Assembly (NCBI GenBank): GCA_943840615.1
Contig: CALSVI010000017.1
Span: forward strand, 1-64,000
DNA: 64,000 nucleotides
Direction of reading: 5' to 3'
DNA from: an uncultured Luminiphilus sp.
GTDB lineage: Bacteria; Pseudomonadota; Gammaproteobacteria; Pseudomonadales; Halieaceae
Within the stretch, counting starts at the first letter, position 1; every line of letters begins with the position of its first letter. Under the pieces are notes generated by a model, which was not told where the DNA came from, ran no database searches, and was given only the letters and a program-made list of their open reading frames with translations. Of the stretch, positions 1 to 8,401 are shown piece by piece. A program made the translations under genes and the position numbers.

Positions 1-1679
1 ACGCTGCCGGCTAGGTCTGTCAGGGTAATACCCGCATTCACCGCATCGAGTGAAAATGCGATGGGACGCAGTGGTGTCACCGTGTCATTGACCACCTGGA
101 GAGCGAACGGCGCCAACTGGAGCCCCGCAACGCCCAAGCTGGCGGTGCTGAGGTACCCATCGCCGGCCTGTCCCGCTACCGTTGCACTCAGACCCTGATC
201 ACCCCACTGGCCCGCCGCCTCAAGGCGCAGGTTGAAATCAGACACCGCAACCTCTGCAAGCTCGGGTCGCGACACTGCCACTTCCCGTTGCAACCGCGAC
301 CAATCCCAGAGCGCGGTATCGAGCTGCGCCTCGAATAACGCTGCTTGATTTCCAGAAAATCGTAGCTTGAGTTCCCCAACAGGCCCCCAAGGTGCAAATC
401 CAGTGACCTCGGCCTGAGTCTCATTGCCTGCGGTGCTAACGCTCACGACAGCGTCAAAGCTCGGCAATGTGTCATCAAAAATGCGTGTATCCATTTGCAA
501 AGTGCCACTGACAATTTGCTCCTCGGCGGTCGCTTTCACCGAGAGACCGCTACTGCGAATATCTGCACGCCAGTCGGCGGCAGTGATGACCAGATCGGTC
601 TCAGTGGTTTCCAGACGCCCCATACTGGTATCGGGATCCCAGGCACCCGTTACTGTCGATCGAATATGAGTGAGCTGTTGCTCACCGATATCAACATTCA
701 TCAGAGAGAGCTCGCCGTTCTTCAACATTACCGTCGGGTTAGCAAACGCAGACTCCCACGTGGCCTCGATCTGCCCGGTGAGCTGCTCGTCTGGAAAAGG
801 GGATGCGAAGTGCGGTGTGATGAGCGTCATCTGCCCGCGCCCCCGGGGATCCCATTCAGCATCCGCTTGAATCGTCAGTGTGCGGTTCAACAGCGGATCG
901 GGCAGTGGCCATTGCGCATCGGCCCGAACTGACAGCAGCGGCGTTTTAACGTCGTCGCCCAAAAACGGGAAGAACGTGAGCGCCAGCTGACTTTCAGATA
1001 GGGGCAAATCTCTCGCCTTGAGAAGCCCAGACAGCTTGAAGCCCCCGTCTTGAGGGGTCAGCCGCCAATCGAGATTCCAGTGAGTGTCTGCCTTCAGCGA
1101 GATGCTACCCGCCCACTCGGCCTCACCCTGTTTGGCCCACTCGACATCAAAACGCGTAGCGCCCGCGTTGCCCGCCAGCACCCCACCCTCCAGCGCCATG
1201 GGTGCAGACATCTGAACCTCAACACTGTTATCGGCGAGCGCCAACATTATTGAATCAATCGTGATCGATGCAGAAGCCACCGCGGCCCACCAAGGTGCCT
1301 GCCTGAAGTCGGGAATCCTGAGCGCACCCTCTCCCTCTGTGCTGGCAGACGTTTCCGCAGAAGATTGCGTGGGCGTCCAGACCATGGCCTCGGAAGTCAC
1401 CGACAGCAACCTCAGCGGCTGGTGCCTGTCGATCCGGATTTGCCACTGCCATTGTGTGGCGCGGGCAAAAAGCCGACCCTGAGGGGTGCTTAACTCGAGC
1501 CGCTGAACACGACCGCCTCGCCAGTTCACCGCCAAACCAGACAACTCGTTCAGCGCCGTGTCTGGGGGCAAAAACCATTGCGCCATCTCGCTCGCCGTGT
1601 GGCGAGAGGCCACAAATCCTGCGGCAGCAGTCAGGGTAACTGCCGTCACAGCACATATCGCAGCAAGTTTTTTCAACAT
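1..1679 (-). CDS. YdbH/AsmA-like envelope protein, partial (C-terminus beyond left edge)
   Basis: Reading the minus strand from ATG at 1679 gives about 559 codons without a stop to the window edge; the ORF track misses it because no stop lies inside. The product begins MLKKLAAICAVTAVTLTAAA, a signal anchor of about 22 residues, followed by a long region rich in alternating beta-type segments and Trp residues with very few Cys. The last visible residues (AFSLDAVNAGITLTDLAGS) recall the repetitive beta-groove region of YdbH/DUF748/AsmA-like proteins, which span the periplasm and are implicated in phospholipid transport between the membranes. Family assignment rests on overall look, size and signal anchor, not on a unique motif. 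A different large AsmA-like or translocation-module protein is the main alternative. The gene is followed downstream of its start by a separate lrp gene on the same strand. Confidence 0.55.
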   Translation of the reverse strand, partial: MLKKLAAICAVTAVTLTAAAGFVASRHTASEMAQWFLPPDTALNELSGLAVNWRGGRVQRLELSTPQGRLFARATQWQWQIRIDRHQPLRLLSVTSEAMVWTPTQSSAETSASTEGEGALRIPDFRQAPWWAAVASASITIDSIMLALADNSVEVQMSAPMALEGGVLAGNAGATRFDVEWAKQGEAEWAGSISLKADTHWNLDWRLTPQDGGFKLSGLLKARDLPLSESQLALTFFPFLGDDVKTPLLSVRADAQWPLPDPLLNRTLTIQADAEWDPRGRGQMTLITPHFASPFPDEQLTGQIEATWESAFANPTVMLKNGELSLMNVDIGEQQLTHIRSTVTGAWDPDTSMGRLETTETDLVITAADWRADIRSSGLSVKATAEEQIVSGTLQMDTRIFDDTLPSFDAVVSVSTAGNETQAEVTGFAPWGPVGELKLRFSGNQAALFEAQLDTALWDWSRLQREVAVSRPELAEVAVSDFNLRLEAAGQWGDQGLSATVAGQAGDGYLSTASLGVAGLQLAPFALQVVNDTVTPLRPIAFSLDAVNAGITLTDLAGS

Positions 1680-1792
1680 AAGCTCAGCGTAGTGCCCTGT
1701 CGGTTGTTAGACCACCCGAGCGTATCAGCGGATAGCACCCAACGGGTTCTGGCCTGAAAAAAACGCGCAGCAACGCCCGCCCGGAATGACTC

Positions 1793-2272
1793 TCAGGCTG
1801 GCACCGGCAGCATGAGCGATTCTTTCACCTGCTCCATCACCACGTAACTGGTAGATTCCAAAACGCCCGGCAAGGTCAGTAATGTTTCGCCCAACAGGAT
1901 TCGATAGGCATTCATATCCGCGACCCGTGCTTTGAGCAGATAATCAAAGTTGCCCGACACGAGATAACACTCCTGTACCTCCAGCAAATCCAACGCTCGT
2001 GCTGTGAATTCCTCGAAAATATCCTGCGAAGTGCGATTGAGACGGATTTGTACAAACACCACCAGCCCACGATCGAGCGCATCAGGATTTAACACGGCCT
2101 GATAATGTTGAATCACGCCGTCCCGCTCGAGCCGCCTGACTCGCTCCTTACAGGGCGTGGTACTCAACCCGACTTTTCGCGCCAGCTCCGTGTGAGGGAT
2201 GCGGGCATCCCGCTGTAAAATGCGGACGATATTCCGATCGATTCGGTCCAGCTGATATGACTGATCAACCAT
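1793..2272 (-). CDS. lrp: Lrp/AsnC family transcriptional regulator (Lrp)
   Basis: About 159 residues, almost collinear with E. coli Lrp: N-terminal HTH (LDRIDRNIVRILQRDARIPH ... STTPCKERVRRLERDGVI), linker, then a RAM ligand-binding domain (QECYLVSGNFDYLLKARV, LLGETLLTLPGV, TSYVVMEQVKES). The track start at 2314 is a GTG and adds 14 residues unlike Lrp; ATG 2272 with AAGGG about 10 nt upstream is preferred. Lrp proteins are octameric feast/famine regulators that sense leucine or alanine. The gene is divergent from alanine dehydrogenase across a strongly AT-rich spacer, so direct control of ald (and itself) is the natural inference. Confidence 0.9.
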   Translation of the reverse strand: MVDQSYQLDRIDRNIVRILQRDARIPHTELARKVGLSTTPCKERVRRLERDGVIQHYQAVLNPDALDRGLVVFVQIRLNRTSQDIFEEFTARALDLLEVQECYLVSGNFDYLLKARVADMNAYRILLGETLLTLPGVLESTSYVVMEQVKESLMLPVPA

Positions 2273-2314
2273 GCTAGGCACACCCTTTTGCCGCGCTGTC
2301 AGCGCATTGATCAC

Positions 2315-2420
2315 AATACATATTATCTTAATTATGAATTAAATATAGTGAATATAACTTTATTAATTAATTTTAAATTATTTTTTATCTTTTTTTAATC
2401 GTATATTGAGTTATACCGAC
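2315..2420. promoter_or_regulatory. AT-rich lrp-ald divergent control region
   Basis: The spacer between lrp and ald contains a run (2341-2400) with only 5 G/C in 60 bases, in a region otherwise well above 50% GC. It has repeated TTAA/ATAA blocks typical of Lrp-bent DNA. No single -35/-10 pair stands out. A role as the Lrp binding and promoter region is inferred from position and composition. Confidence 0.6.
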
Positions 2421-2481
2421 CTTCGTGTTGTTGCTGTCAGCGCGCACAATATCGCCGTTTTACTAGCCGGGATATTGCATC

Positions 2482-3621
2482 ATGTTGATTGGGGTACCGA
2501 GAGAGATCAAAGCACAGGAATTCCGCGTAGGCATGACGCCAGCGGGTGTGAGAGAGCTGACATCTGCTGGGCACAGCGTCCTGGTCGAAACCGGCGCCGG
2601 TGCAGCGATCGGTCTAACGGACGACCTTTACCGCGCTGCGGGCGCGACGATGTCGGAGACCGCTGAGCAGCTATTTGCCGAAGCCGACATGATCGTCAAG
2701 GTGAAGGAACCACAGCCGCAAGAATGCCGGCAATTACGACCAGACCAAATTCTATTCACCTATCTTCATCTGGCCGCCGACCCAAAACAGGCTGAACTGT
2801 TGATGGCATCCGGAGCCACCTGCATTGCCTACGAGACCGTCACCTCGTCTCAGGGTGGTCTTCCTCTGCTCGCACCCATGAGCGTGGTCGCAGGCAGATT
2901 ATCTGTTCAAGCGGGCGCCCATCACATGGAGATCCACCAGGGAAGCAACGGCACACTGCTGGGAGGCGTGCCCGGCGTGGAACCCGGCAAGGTACTGGTG
3001 ATCGGCGGCGGCATGGTCGGCAGCAGCGCCATCCGCGTCGCGCTGGGCATGGGTGCAGAAGTCACCGTGGTCGATCGCTCAATCACCCGACTGAGTGAAT
3101 TAGACGAGCAGTATCAGGGACAACTTCGCACGGTTTATTCCACGACAGAGGCGATCGAGCAACATGCCTGCGAGGCCGACCTCATCATTGGCGCCGTGCT
3201 GATACCGGGCGCTTCGGCACCCAAACTCATTGCGCGCGAACTACTCGGCCGCCTCAAACCCGGCACAGTGATGGTTGACGTTGCGATCGACCAGGGAGGC
3301 TGCTTCGAGACGTCGAGGGCCACCACTCACGCTGACCCCACTTTTGTCGTCGATGATGTCGTGCATTACTGCGTGGCCAACATGCCCGGCGCAGTCGCCA
3401 GAACTGCAACGATGGCGTTAACCAATGCGACCTTGCCGTTTATTCAGAGGCTGGCCGCAGACGGCCCTCGCCAACTTTTTTTGCGTGACAGTCACTTTGG
3501 CGCGGGGCTCAATGTTTACAATGGTCAGCTCACCCACCAAGCGGTTGCTGACGCGTTACAGTGCCCATGGATATCTCCTGCCAAAGCGCTGGATGAATCG
3601 CTACATTTAAAAACCGCTTGA
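2482..3621 (+). CDS. ald: alanine dehydrogenase
   Basis: 379 residues, close to the usual 371. It catalyses NAD-dependent oxidative deamination of L-alanine to pyruvate and ammonium in the cytoplasm. The N-terminus [20 protein letters not shown] is the family signature; substrate/catalytic residues of the family correspond to K75 (VKVKEP) and H96 (YLHLAADP). The Rossmann motif [20 protein letters not shown] lies near residues 173-192 and the [10 protein letters not shown] segment near 265. ATG 2482 begins exactly at the conserved start. Its divergent neighbour is lrp, which suggests alanine- or leucine-responsive control. It lies just upstream of an amino-acid decarboxylase, possibly as part of an amino-acid catabolic pair. 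Confidence 0.95.
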   Translation: MLIGVPREIKAQEFRVGMTPAGVRELTSAGHSVLVETGAGAAIGLTDDLYRAAGATMSETAEQLFAEADMIVKVKEPQPQECRQLRPDQILFTYLHLAADPKQAELLMASGATCIAYETVTSSQGGLPLLAPMSVVAGRLSVQAGAHHMEIHQGSNGTLLGGVPGVEPGKVLVIGGGMVGSSAIRVALGMGAEVTVVDRSITRLSELDEQYQGQLRTVYSTTEAIEQHACEADLIIGAVLIPGASAPKLIARELLGRLKPGTVMVDVAIDQGGCFETSRATTHADPTFVVDDVVHYCVANMPGAVARTATMALTNATLPFIQRLAADGPRQLFLRDSHFGAGLNVYNGQLTHQAVADALQCPWISPAKALDESLHLKTA

Positions 3622-3723
3622 GCGACGACACCATCCGCTCACCGGAGGAGTCAGCAGTCGGCTCTCCTGCCAGAGGCCGTTGCCTGCGCACTGATACAGC
3701 GCCCGGAGGCGCATTGAACTGAT

Positions 3724-5070
3724 ATGCATCAAGTAAAACCCGAGATCGAAGCATTATCTAAGTCAATCCTTGCCTACGCGATGGAGCGACTGCGGATGCA
3801 CCCACCGTCGATCGATCACCCCTTACCGCAGACCACGCTCGAGGCGCTCGCCGGGCAAACGATTACCGCCGAGGGCTTAGGGGGAGAGCAGGCGTTGAAT
3901 TTATTCATTGAAACGCTGGCTCCCGCGTGCATCTCGCAAGACCATCCACGTTATCTGTCCTTTGTGCCCACAGCACCCTCTGAGGTATCGACATTATTCG
4001 ATCTCGTTGTCGGCACCTCCAACATTTGCGCCAGCAGTTGGCTGGAGGGTGCCGGTGCAATCTATGCCGAAAACCAGGCACTGCGCTGGGTTTCGGACAT
4101 TGCCGGATTCCCCGCTCAAGCAGGCGGCGCTTTTGTCAGTGGCGGTACAGCAGGCAATCTCTCAGCGCTTGTCGCGGCACGCCATGACTGGCGACACCAG
4201 CACCCCGAGCACGCAACAAAGCGAGGGCTGATTGTGTCGTCACGAGGCGCTCACGCTTCGATCGAACAAGCGGCCCAAGTGATGGATGCCGATCTAGTCG
4301 AGTCAGGCAGCCACCAACTGACTGGATCCGACGTCGCTAAAACGATCGCAGCGCTGAGCGCAGAAGATAGAAGTCGACTATTTGCGGTGGCCTGCACCGC
4401 AGGGACCACCAACTTGGGCGTGATTGATGACATGCAGGGTATCGGCGATGTCTGCTCGAAGGAGCGTATTTGGTTTCACGTTGACGGCGCCTACGGTGGA
4501 GCTGCGCTGGCCGCCCCGTCTACGAGATCCCTATTCGACGGGATTGAAATGGCTGACAGCTTTATTGTTGATCCTCACAAATGGCTGTTCGCGCCATTTG
4601 ACTGCTGCGCGCTGATCTATGCTGATCCGGTCAAAGCACGGAAAGCCCACCGTCAACACGGAGATTACCTGGAAGTGTTCTACGACGGCACCTGGAATCC
4701 GAGCGACTACGCGCATCACCTGTCACGACGCGCCCGAGGCTTACCATTTTGGTTCAGTCTTGCAGTCCATGGCACCAAAGCTTACTCAGACGCGGTCGAG
4801 ACAACACTTGATTGCGCGCGGGAGGCGGCGACGATGATCGAGGCGCACCCGAATCTTGAGATGGTGACTGAGCAGCGATTGTCGATCTGTGTTTTCCGAC
4901 GAAAGGGTTGGAGCCCCGAGGAATACCGCGCATGGAGTGATGCCCTGCTAGAGCGCGGCGACGGTTTGGTCGCGCCCACAAAACACGAGGGCGAGACCGT
5001 TCTTCGTTTTTGTATCGTCAATCCTCGAACCAGCCGCGAAGATATTCAGCTGATTCTAGACACCCTATAG
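3724..5070 (+). CDS. PLP-dependent group II amino-acid decarboxylase
   Basis: 448 residues with the group II pyridoxal-dependent decarboxylase fold (aromatic-L-amino-acid / 2,4-diaminobutyrate / tyrosine decarboxylase family). Visible landmarks are GGAFVSGGTAGNLSALVAAR (cofactor phosphate region), WFHVDGAYGGAAL (Asp contacting the PLP pyridine nitrogen) and the Schiff-base lysine in VDPHKWLFAPFDC. The C-terminal domain ends with LRFCIVNPRTSREDI. The substrate cannot be read from the sequence. It lies 102 nt after ald on the same strand; co-transcription is possible but not shown. A purine-rich GGAGG about 13 nt before ATG 3724 is a weak ribosome site. Confidence 0.85.
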   Translation: MHQVKPEIEALSKSILAYAMERLRMHPPSIDHPLPQTTLEALAGQTITAEGLGGEQALNLFIETLAPACISQDHPRYLSFVPTAPSEVSTLFDLVVGTSNICASSWLEGAGAIYAENQALRWVSDIAGFPAQAGGAFVSGGTAGNLSALVAARHDWRHQHPEHATKRGLIVSSRGAHASIEQAAQVMDADLVESGSHQLTGSDVAKTIAALSAEDRSRLFAVACTAGTTNLGVIDDMQGIGDVCSKERIWFHVDGAYGGAALAAPSTRSLFDGIEMADSFIVDPHKWLFAPFDCCALIYADPVKARKAHRQHGDYLEVFYDGTWNPSDYAHHLSRRARGLPFWFSLAVHGTKAYSDAVETTLDCAREAATMIEAHPNLEMVTEQRLSICVFRRKGWSPEEYRAWSDALLERGDGLVAPTKHEGETVLRFCIVNPRTSREDIQLILDTL

Positions 5071-5226
5071 CACTCTGCACGACACCCTTTGTGATCAGTG
5101 TCGAGTCTCGGTATGGTTATCGAGTCATTGCCTGAGCCAGCGACGCCAAGCGCGCGATAAAAATCACAACACTCAAGTTGGCCAGGTTGAGAGTAGCGGT
5201 GATGAATATCATGCAGGGGCCACTCT

Positions 5227-5420
5227 ATGTCGGATACCTTTATTTGCACCTATGCGCTCAACGGCGACGGCTCCGGTAAGGCGCTTAGCGAGGCGCTTTC
5301 CGACACTTCTATTATCAACGCGCTGATGACCCCGCGGCATTACTTGTTTTCTGTGGCCTGCTGGTCACCGTTGGAGTGGTTCAGTTTGCCTTGTTCAAAA
5401 AGTTGCTTTGGTTTTAGGTA
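5227..5420 (+). pseudogene. probable internally deleted zntB/corA-type metal transporter remnant
   Basis: The ORF starts MSDTFICTYALNGDGSGKALSEA, resembling the N-terminus of ZntB/CorA-family proteins (E. coli ZntB has FAWMLDGRGGVKPL). After about codon 35 the annotated frame becomes unconvincing, but the +2 frame over the same DNA reads ALLVFCGLLVTVGVVQFALF followed by KKLLWF and a stop. That matches the last transmembrane helix and the basic/aromatic tail of ZntB (FCILLVVLIGGVALW...). Only about 195 bp are present, against about 980 bp for an intact gene, so the cytoplasmic funnel, the first helix and the GMN-type loop are gone. Alternatives are a real small membrane protein carrying one frameshift, or an assembly collapse. 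Confidence 0.45.
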
Positions 5421-5442
5421 GCCCGAAAAAAGGGAGAAACAG

Positions 5443-6747
5443 ATGGCTAATTTTGATCTAAAAAAATGGTGGTCCCTCGATCCGGAAGCTGAGATTGCCA
5501 GCGAGGACAATCCGCTGACGCCGTTGACCACGGAGCAGAGACGCCCCGGCGGGCCATTGCTGGCGCTCGCTTTTGGATGGGGATTTTTGATTACCGGTCT
5601 TCTCGCCGGTGGCGCCCTAGGCAGCGGAGTGGCCTTATGGGGCGATCTGGTTTGGTACTCGCTGCTTGGCAGCGCAATCAACTTTACCATCGGCGCGCTG
5701 GTCGGTTACATGGCCTGGCGAACGGGCTGCAACAGCACGCTCCTGTTTCGGGCAGTCTATGGTGAATTAGGCGCCTTTATTCCGGTCCTGTTCATCGCGT
5801 TGTTGACGATAGGCTGGCAAGGCATCGTGGTCGGCGCCTTCGCTCAAATCTGGACTCAGGCACCCGGCACGGCACTGTATTACGCAGTCGCAGTGTTCGC
5901 AGGTCTTCTTTACACAGGCACCACGCTTTTCGGCGTAAAAGGCATTGAGCGGGTCGGCATCCCTGCCATGCTCGGACTGGTCGCAGTGGGGCTGTACGCC
6001 GCCTGGGTCAATATTGAGCAATCTGGTGGTATCGCCGCTGTCGAGACACTCTCAGCCAACAAGGTGGCGGCAGCCCCGATATCGGGTATGGAAGCCATCA
6101 ATATTGTAGTGGGCGCGTGGATTGTTGGTGCGGTGGTGATGGCAGAGTACGTGCGTTTCGCCAGAACATTCTGGGTCGCCATGGGCATCCCATTTGTCGT
6201 GCTCGTGGTAGATCAACTCTTCCTCCACCTCGTCGGCGCGTTGGGCGCGGTGGGTAGCGGCACCCCCGACTTTACCGCCTACCTTGGCACCTTATCGGGC
6301 TTTGCTGCGATCTTCGGGCTAGTCGGTATGACGTTGGCTCTGTGGACCACAGGCGATACCAACCTTTACCTTCCCAGCGTGCAAACAGCGAGCCTGTTCC
6401 GCCGGCCCAAACGGGTAACAATTGTGGTGTGCGGGCTGCTGGGCACCGTTTTGGGGCTCGGCATCTACCAGGTGTTTCTTGGATGGATCGCGCTACTGGC
6501 GACAGTGGTGCCCCCCATCGTGGGCCCCGTTCTTGCAGAGTATTATCTGATCAGGGGCAAACCCAAGGAGTTCACCAGTGATGTGCGCCTCAGCTGGCCA
6601 GCTATCGTTGCGTTTGGCGGGGGAGCATTAATTGCTGGCGGAAATGGCAAGGACGGCTTCCCATTGTCTTTGGACATCTCACCATCACTGTTGGGTCTCT
6701 TTGTGTCGCTGGTGGTGTACGTGATACTGCGAAAAATATCCCGGTAA
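5443..6747 (+). CDS. NCS1-family (purine/cytosine/allantoin-type) permease
   Basis: 434 residues, strongly hydrophobic, about 12 predicted membrane helices. The pre-helix region ... NPLTPLTTEQRRPGGPLLALAFGWGF and the stretch GYMAWRTGCNSTLLFRAVYGELGA match the NCS1/CodB-like nucleobase:cation symporter family. Polar residues in helix regions (WTTGDTNLYLPSVQTA, ALIAGGNGKDGFPLS) are typical of its substrate site. It would import a nucleobase, hydantoin or related heterocycle across the inner membrane. Start: GGGAG six bases before ATG. The next gene (GH1 glycosidase) begins 22 nt downstream, so the two may be co-transcribed. The exact substrate is unknown. Confidence 0.85.
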   Translation: MANFDLKKWWSLDPEAEIASEDNPLTPLTTEQRRPGGPLLALAFGWGFLITGLLAGGALGSGVALWGDLVWYSLLGSAINFTIGALVGYMAWRTGCNSTLLFRAVYGELGAFIPVLFIALLTIGWQGIVVGAFAQIWTQAPGTALYYAVAVFAGLLYTGTTLFGVKGIERVGIPAMLGLVAVGLYAAWVNIEQSGGIAAVETLSANKVAAAPISGMEAINIVVGAWIVGAVVMAEYVRFARTFWVAMGIPFVVLVVDQLFLHLVGALGAVGSGTPDFTAYLGTLSGFAAIFGLVGMTLALWTTGDTNLYLPSVQTASLFRRPKRVTIVVCGLLGTVLGLGIYQVFLGWIALLATVVPPIVGPVLAEYYLIRGKPKEFTSDVRLSWPAIVAFGGGALIAGGNGKDGFPLSLDISPSLLGLFVSLVVYVILRKISR

Positions 6748-6769
6748 ATCACCTACTCAGGAGTCTCTT

Positions 6770-8314
6770 ATGAGCAAACGAATATCACTCATTAGCCTAC
6801 TCGCACTGGCAGCCTTGGTCACTGTTGCTTTTTTTACGCCCTGGCTGATTGGAGAGACCCGGGGTAAACAGACTGCTTCCCAGTTTGTAGAGGGCTACCC
6901 CCTGTCCTTTCCTACGGAATTCGCCTGGGGGGTAGCCGTCGCAGCGCAACATGTTGAGCACCAACAACCCAGTGACTGGACCGCTTTTGAGCGCCGGGTA
7001 ATCCGCGAGGGAAAAACCGGCACCGGCGATCAGCCCGGTCAGGCAAAACCCGGCCACATCCGGGATCTCGATACCGTCTCGGCCGAAGTGCGGCAGAAAA
7101 AGGTCGACTTCGACAATCGTTATGAGCGCGATTTTCAGGAATTGGCCAAGCTGGGTCTGAACAGCTACCGCTTCAGCCTTTCCTGGGCCCGGCTGTTCCC
7201 TCGTGCGGATATGGAGGCACCTGACCCCGAGGGCCTCGCTTTTTATCAAGATGTGATTGCCGCCGCCAAAGCGAATGGGCTCGCGCCGCATGTTTCACTC
7301 TTTCACTTCTCTACCCCCGAATGGTTTTGGGAGGAGCGAGACGGCAAACGGGGCTGGGAGAGACCCGATGCCCTCGAGCACTGGAATCGTTATGTCAGCG
7401 CCGTGTCCCAGTTTCTGGGGCCCGAAATCAACCACTGGTGCACGTTGAATGAACCGATGGTGTATGTGCTGTGGGGTTATATAGAAGGTGTCTTTCCCCC
7501 ACTGGAACAACGCGCGGGGCCAATTGATGTCGCCCCGGTCGTGGCACAGCTGCTGCGCGCTCACGCCGATGCCTATCAGATTCTTCACGCGGATGCCGAT
7601 GCGCGCGGGCAGGCTATCGCTGTCGGGTTAACACAGCATACTCGCGCTTTCGAACCCTGGCGCAATTGGCATCCCCTAGACCGCCTGTCTGCAGGTTTTG
7701 TCCAGCAGGCCTTTATCTGGGACGTGTTTGATGCCATCGAAAGCGGCAACTATACGATGACCAACACCGATTTTTCTGCTGACATCGATGGCTTAGCGGG
7801 AACACAAGACTACGTGGGCATCAATTACTACGGGCGGTTTTATGTGCAGATGGACATCGACGCGATGGCTGCAGGCCCCGTCACCCATACCCATGACCCC
7901 AGCGACCCCGACGAACTCACCAGTGATCTGGGATGGGCGCTCTACCCGATTGGCTTTAGCACTGTTCTCGACGAGGCCTGGCAACGCTACGGCAAACCCA
8001 TCCAGATTTTGGAGAACGGCATCGCGGATGCCGGCGCGAATGACACATTGCGCCAGACTTTTTTGGTCAGCCACCTTCGCGAGGTGTGGTACGCCATGAA
8101 CGTGCTGGGTATTGATATCGATGGCTACTTTCACTGGTCTCACCTCGACAACTTCGAGTGGGCCGAGGGGTTCAATCCCCGCTTCGGCTTGTTCGCTGTA
8201 GACTATGAAAACGCCTTCACCCGCACCGCACGCCCCAGCGCGGCGGTGTATGCCGACATCATCCGCTCTGGCATCAGTGAAGCCATGTGGCAACAGACCC
8301 GAGGGCCTTTTTAA
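6770..8314 (+). CDS. membrane-anchored glycoside hydrolase family 1 (beta-glucosidase-like)
   Basis: 514 residues. A basic N-terminus and one hydrophobic segment (MSKRISLISLLALAALVTVA...) precede the GH1 barrel, so the enzyme is probably exported and anchored in the inner membrane. The acid/base is E228 in WCTLNEPMVY and the nucleophile E415 in IQILENGIAD; NSYRFSLSWARLFP and GYFHWSHLDNFEWAEGFNPRFG are further GH1 hallmarks. GH1 enzymes are retaining beta-glycosidases; the glycone here is not determinable. Start: AGGAG six nt before ATG. It lies directly after an NCS1 permease, which raises the idea of a glycosylated heterocycle as substrate (inference only). Confidence 0.88.
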   Translation: MSKRISLISLLALAALVTVAFFTPWLIGETRGKQTASQFVEGYPLSFPTEFAWGVAVAAQHVEHQQPSDWTAFERRVIREGKTGTGDQPGQAKPGHIRDLDTVSAEVRQKKVDFDNRYERDFQELAKLGLNSYRFSLSWARLFPRADMEAPDPEGLAFYQDVIAAAKANGLAPHVSLFHFSTPEWFWEERDGKRGWERPDALEHWNRYVSAVSQFLGPEINHWCTLNEPMVYVLWGYIEGVFPPLEQRAGPIDVAPVVAQLLRAHADAYQILHADADARGQAIAVGLTQHTRAFEPWRNWHPLDRLSAGFVQQAFIWDVFDAIESGNYTMTNTDFSADIDGLAGTQDYVGINYYGRFYVQMDIDAMAAGPVTHTHDPSDPDELTSDLGWALYPIGFSTVLDEAWQRYGKPIQILENGIADAGANDTLRQTFLVSHLREVWYAMNVLGIDIDGYFHWSHLDNFEWAEGFNPRFGLFAVDYENAFTRTARPSAAVYADIIRSGISEAMWQQTRGPF

Positions 8315-8401
8315 CTCATTGCGTGGTGGCGCCAAGCTGGACAAGCGCCAGTCGCTCCGATCAAACTGTTCTGCCATGAATCGACAAAAGTTGCAGCAGT
8401 G

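Noticed and set aside
6797-7291. 164-aa minus-strand ORF inside the GH1 gene
   Set aside because: Antisense shadow of a clear GH1 gene; no family motif and no ribosome site.
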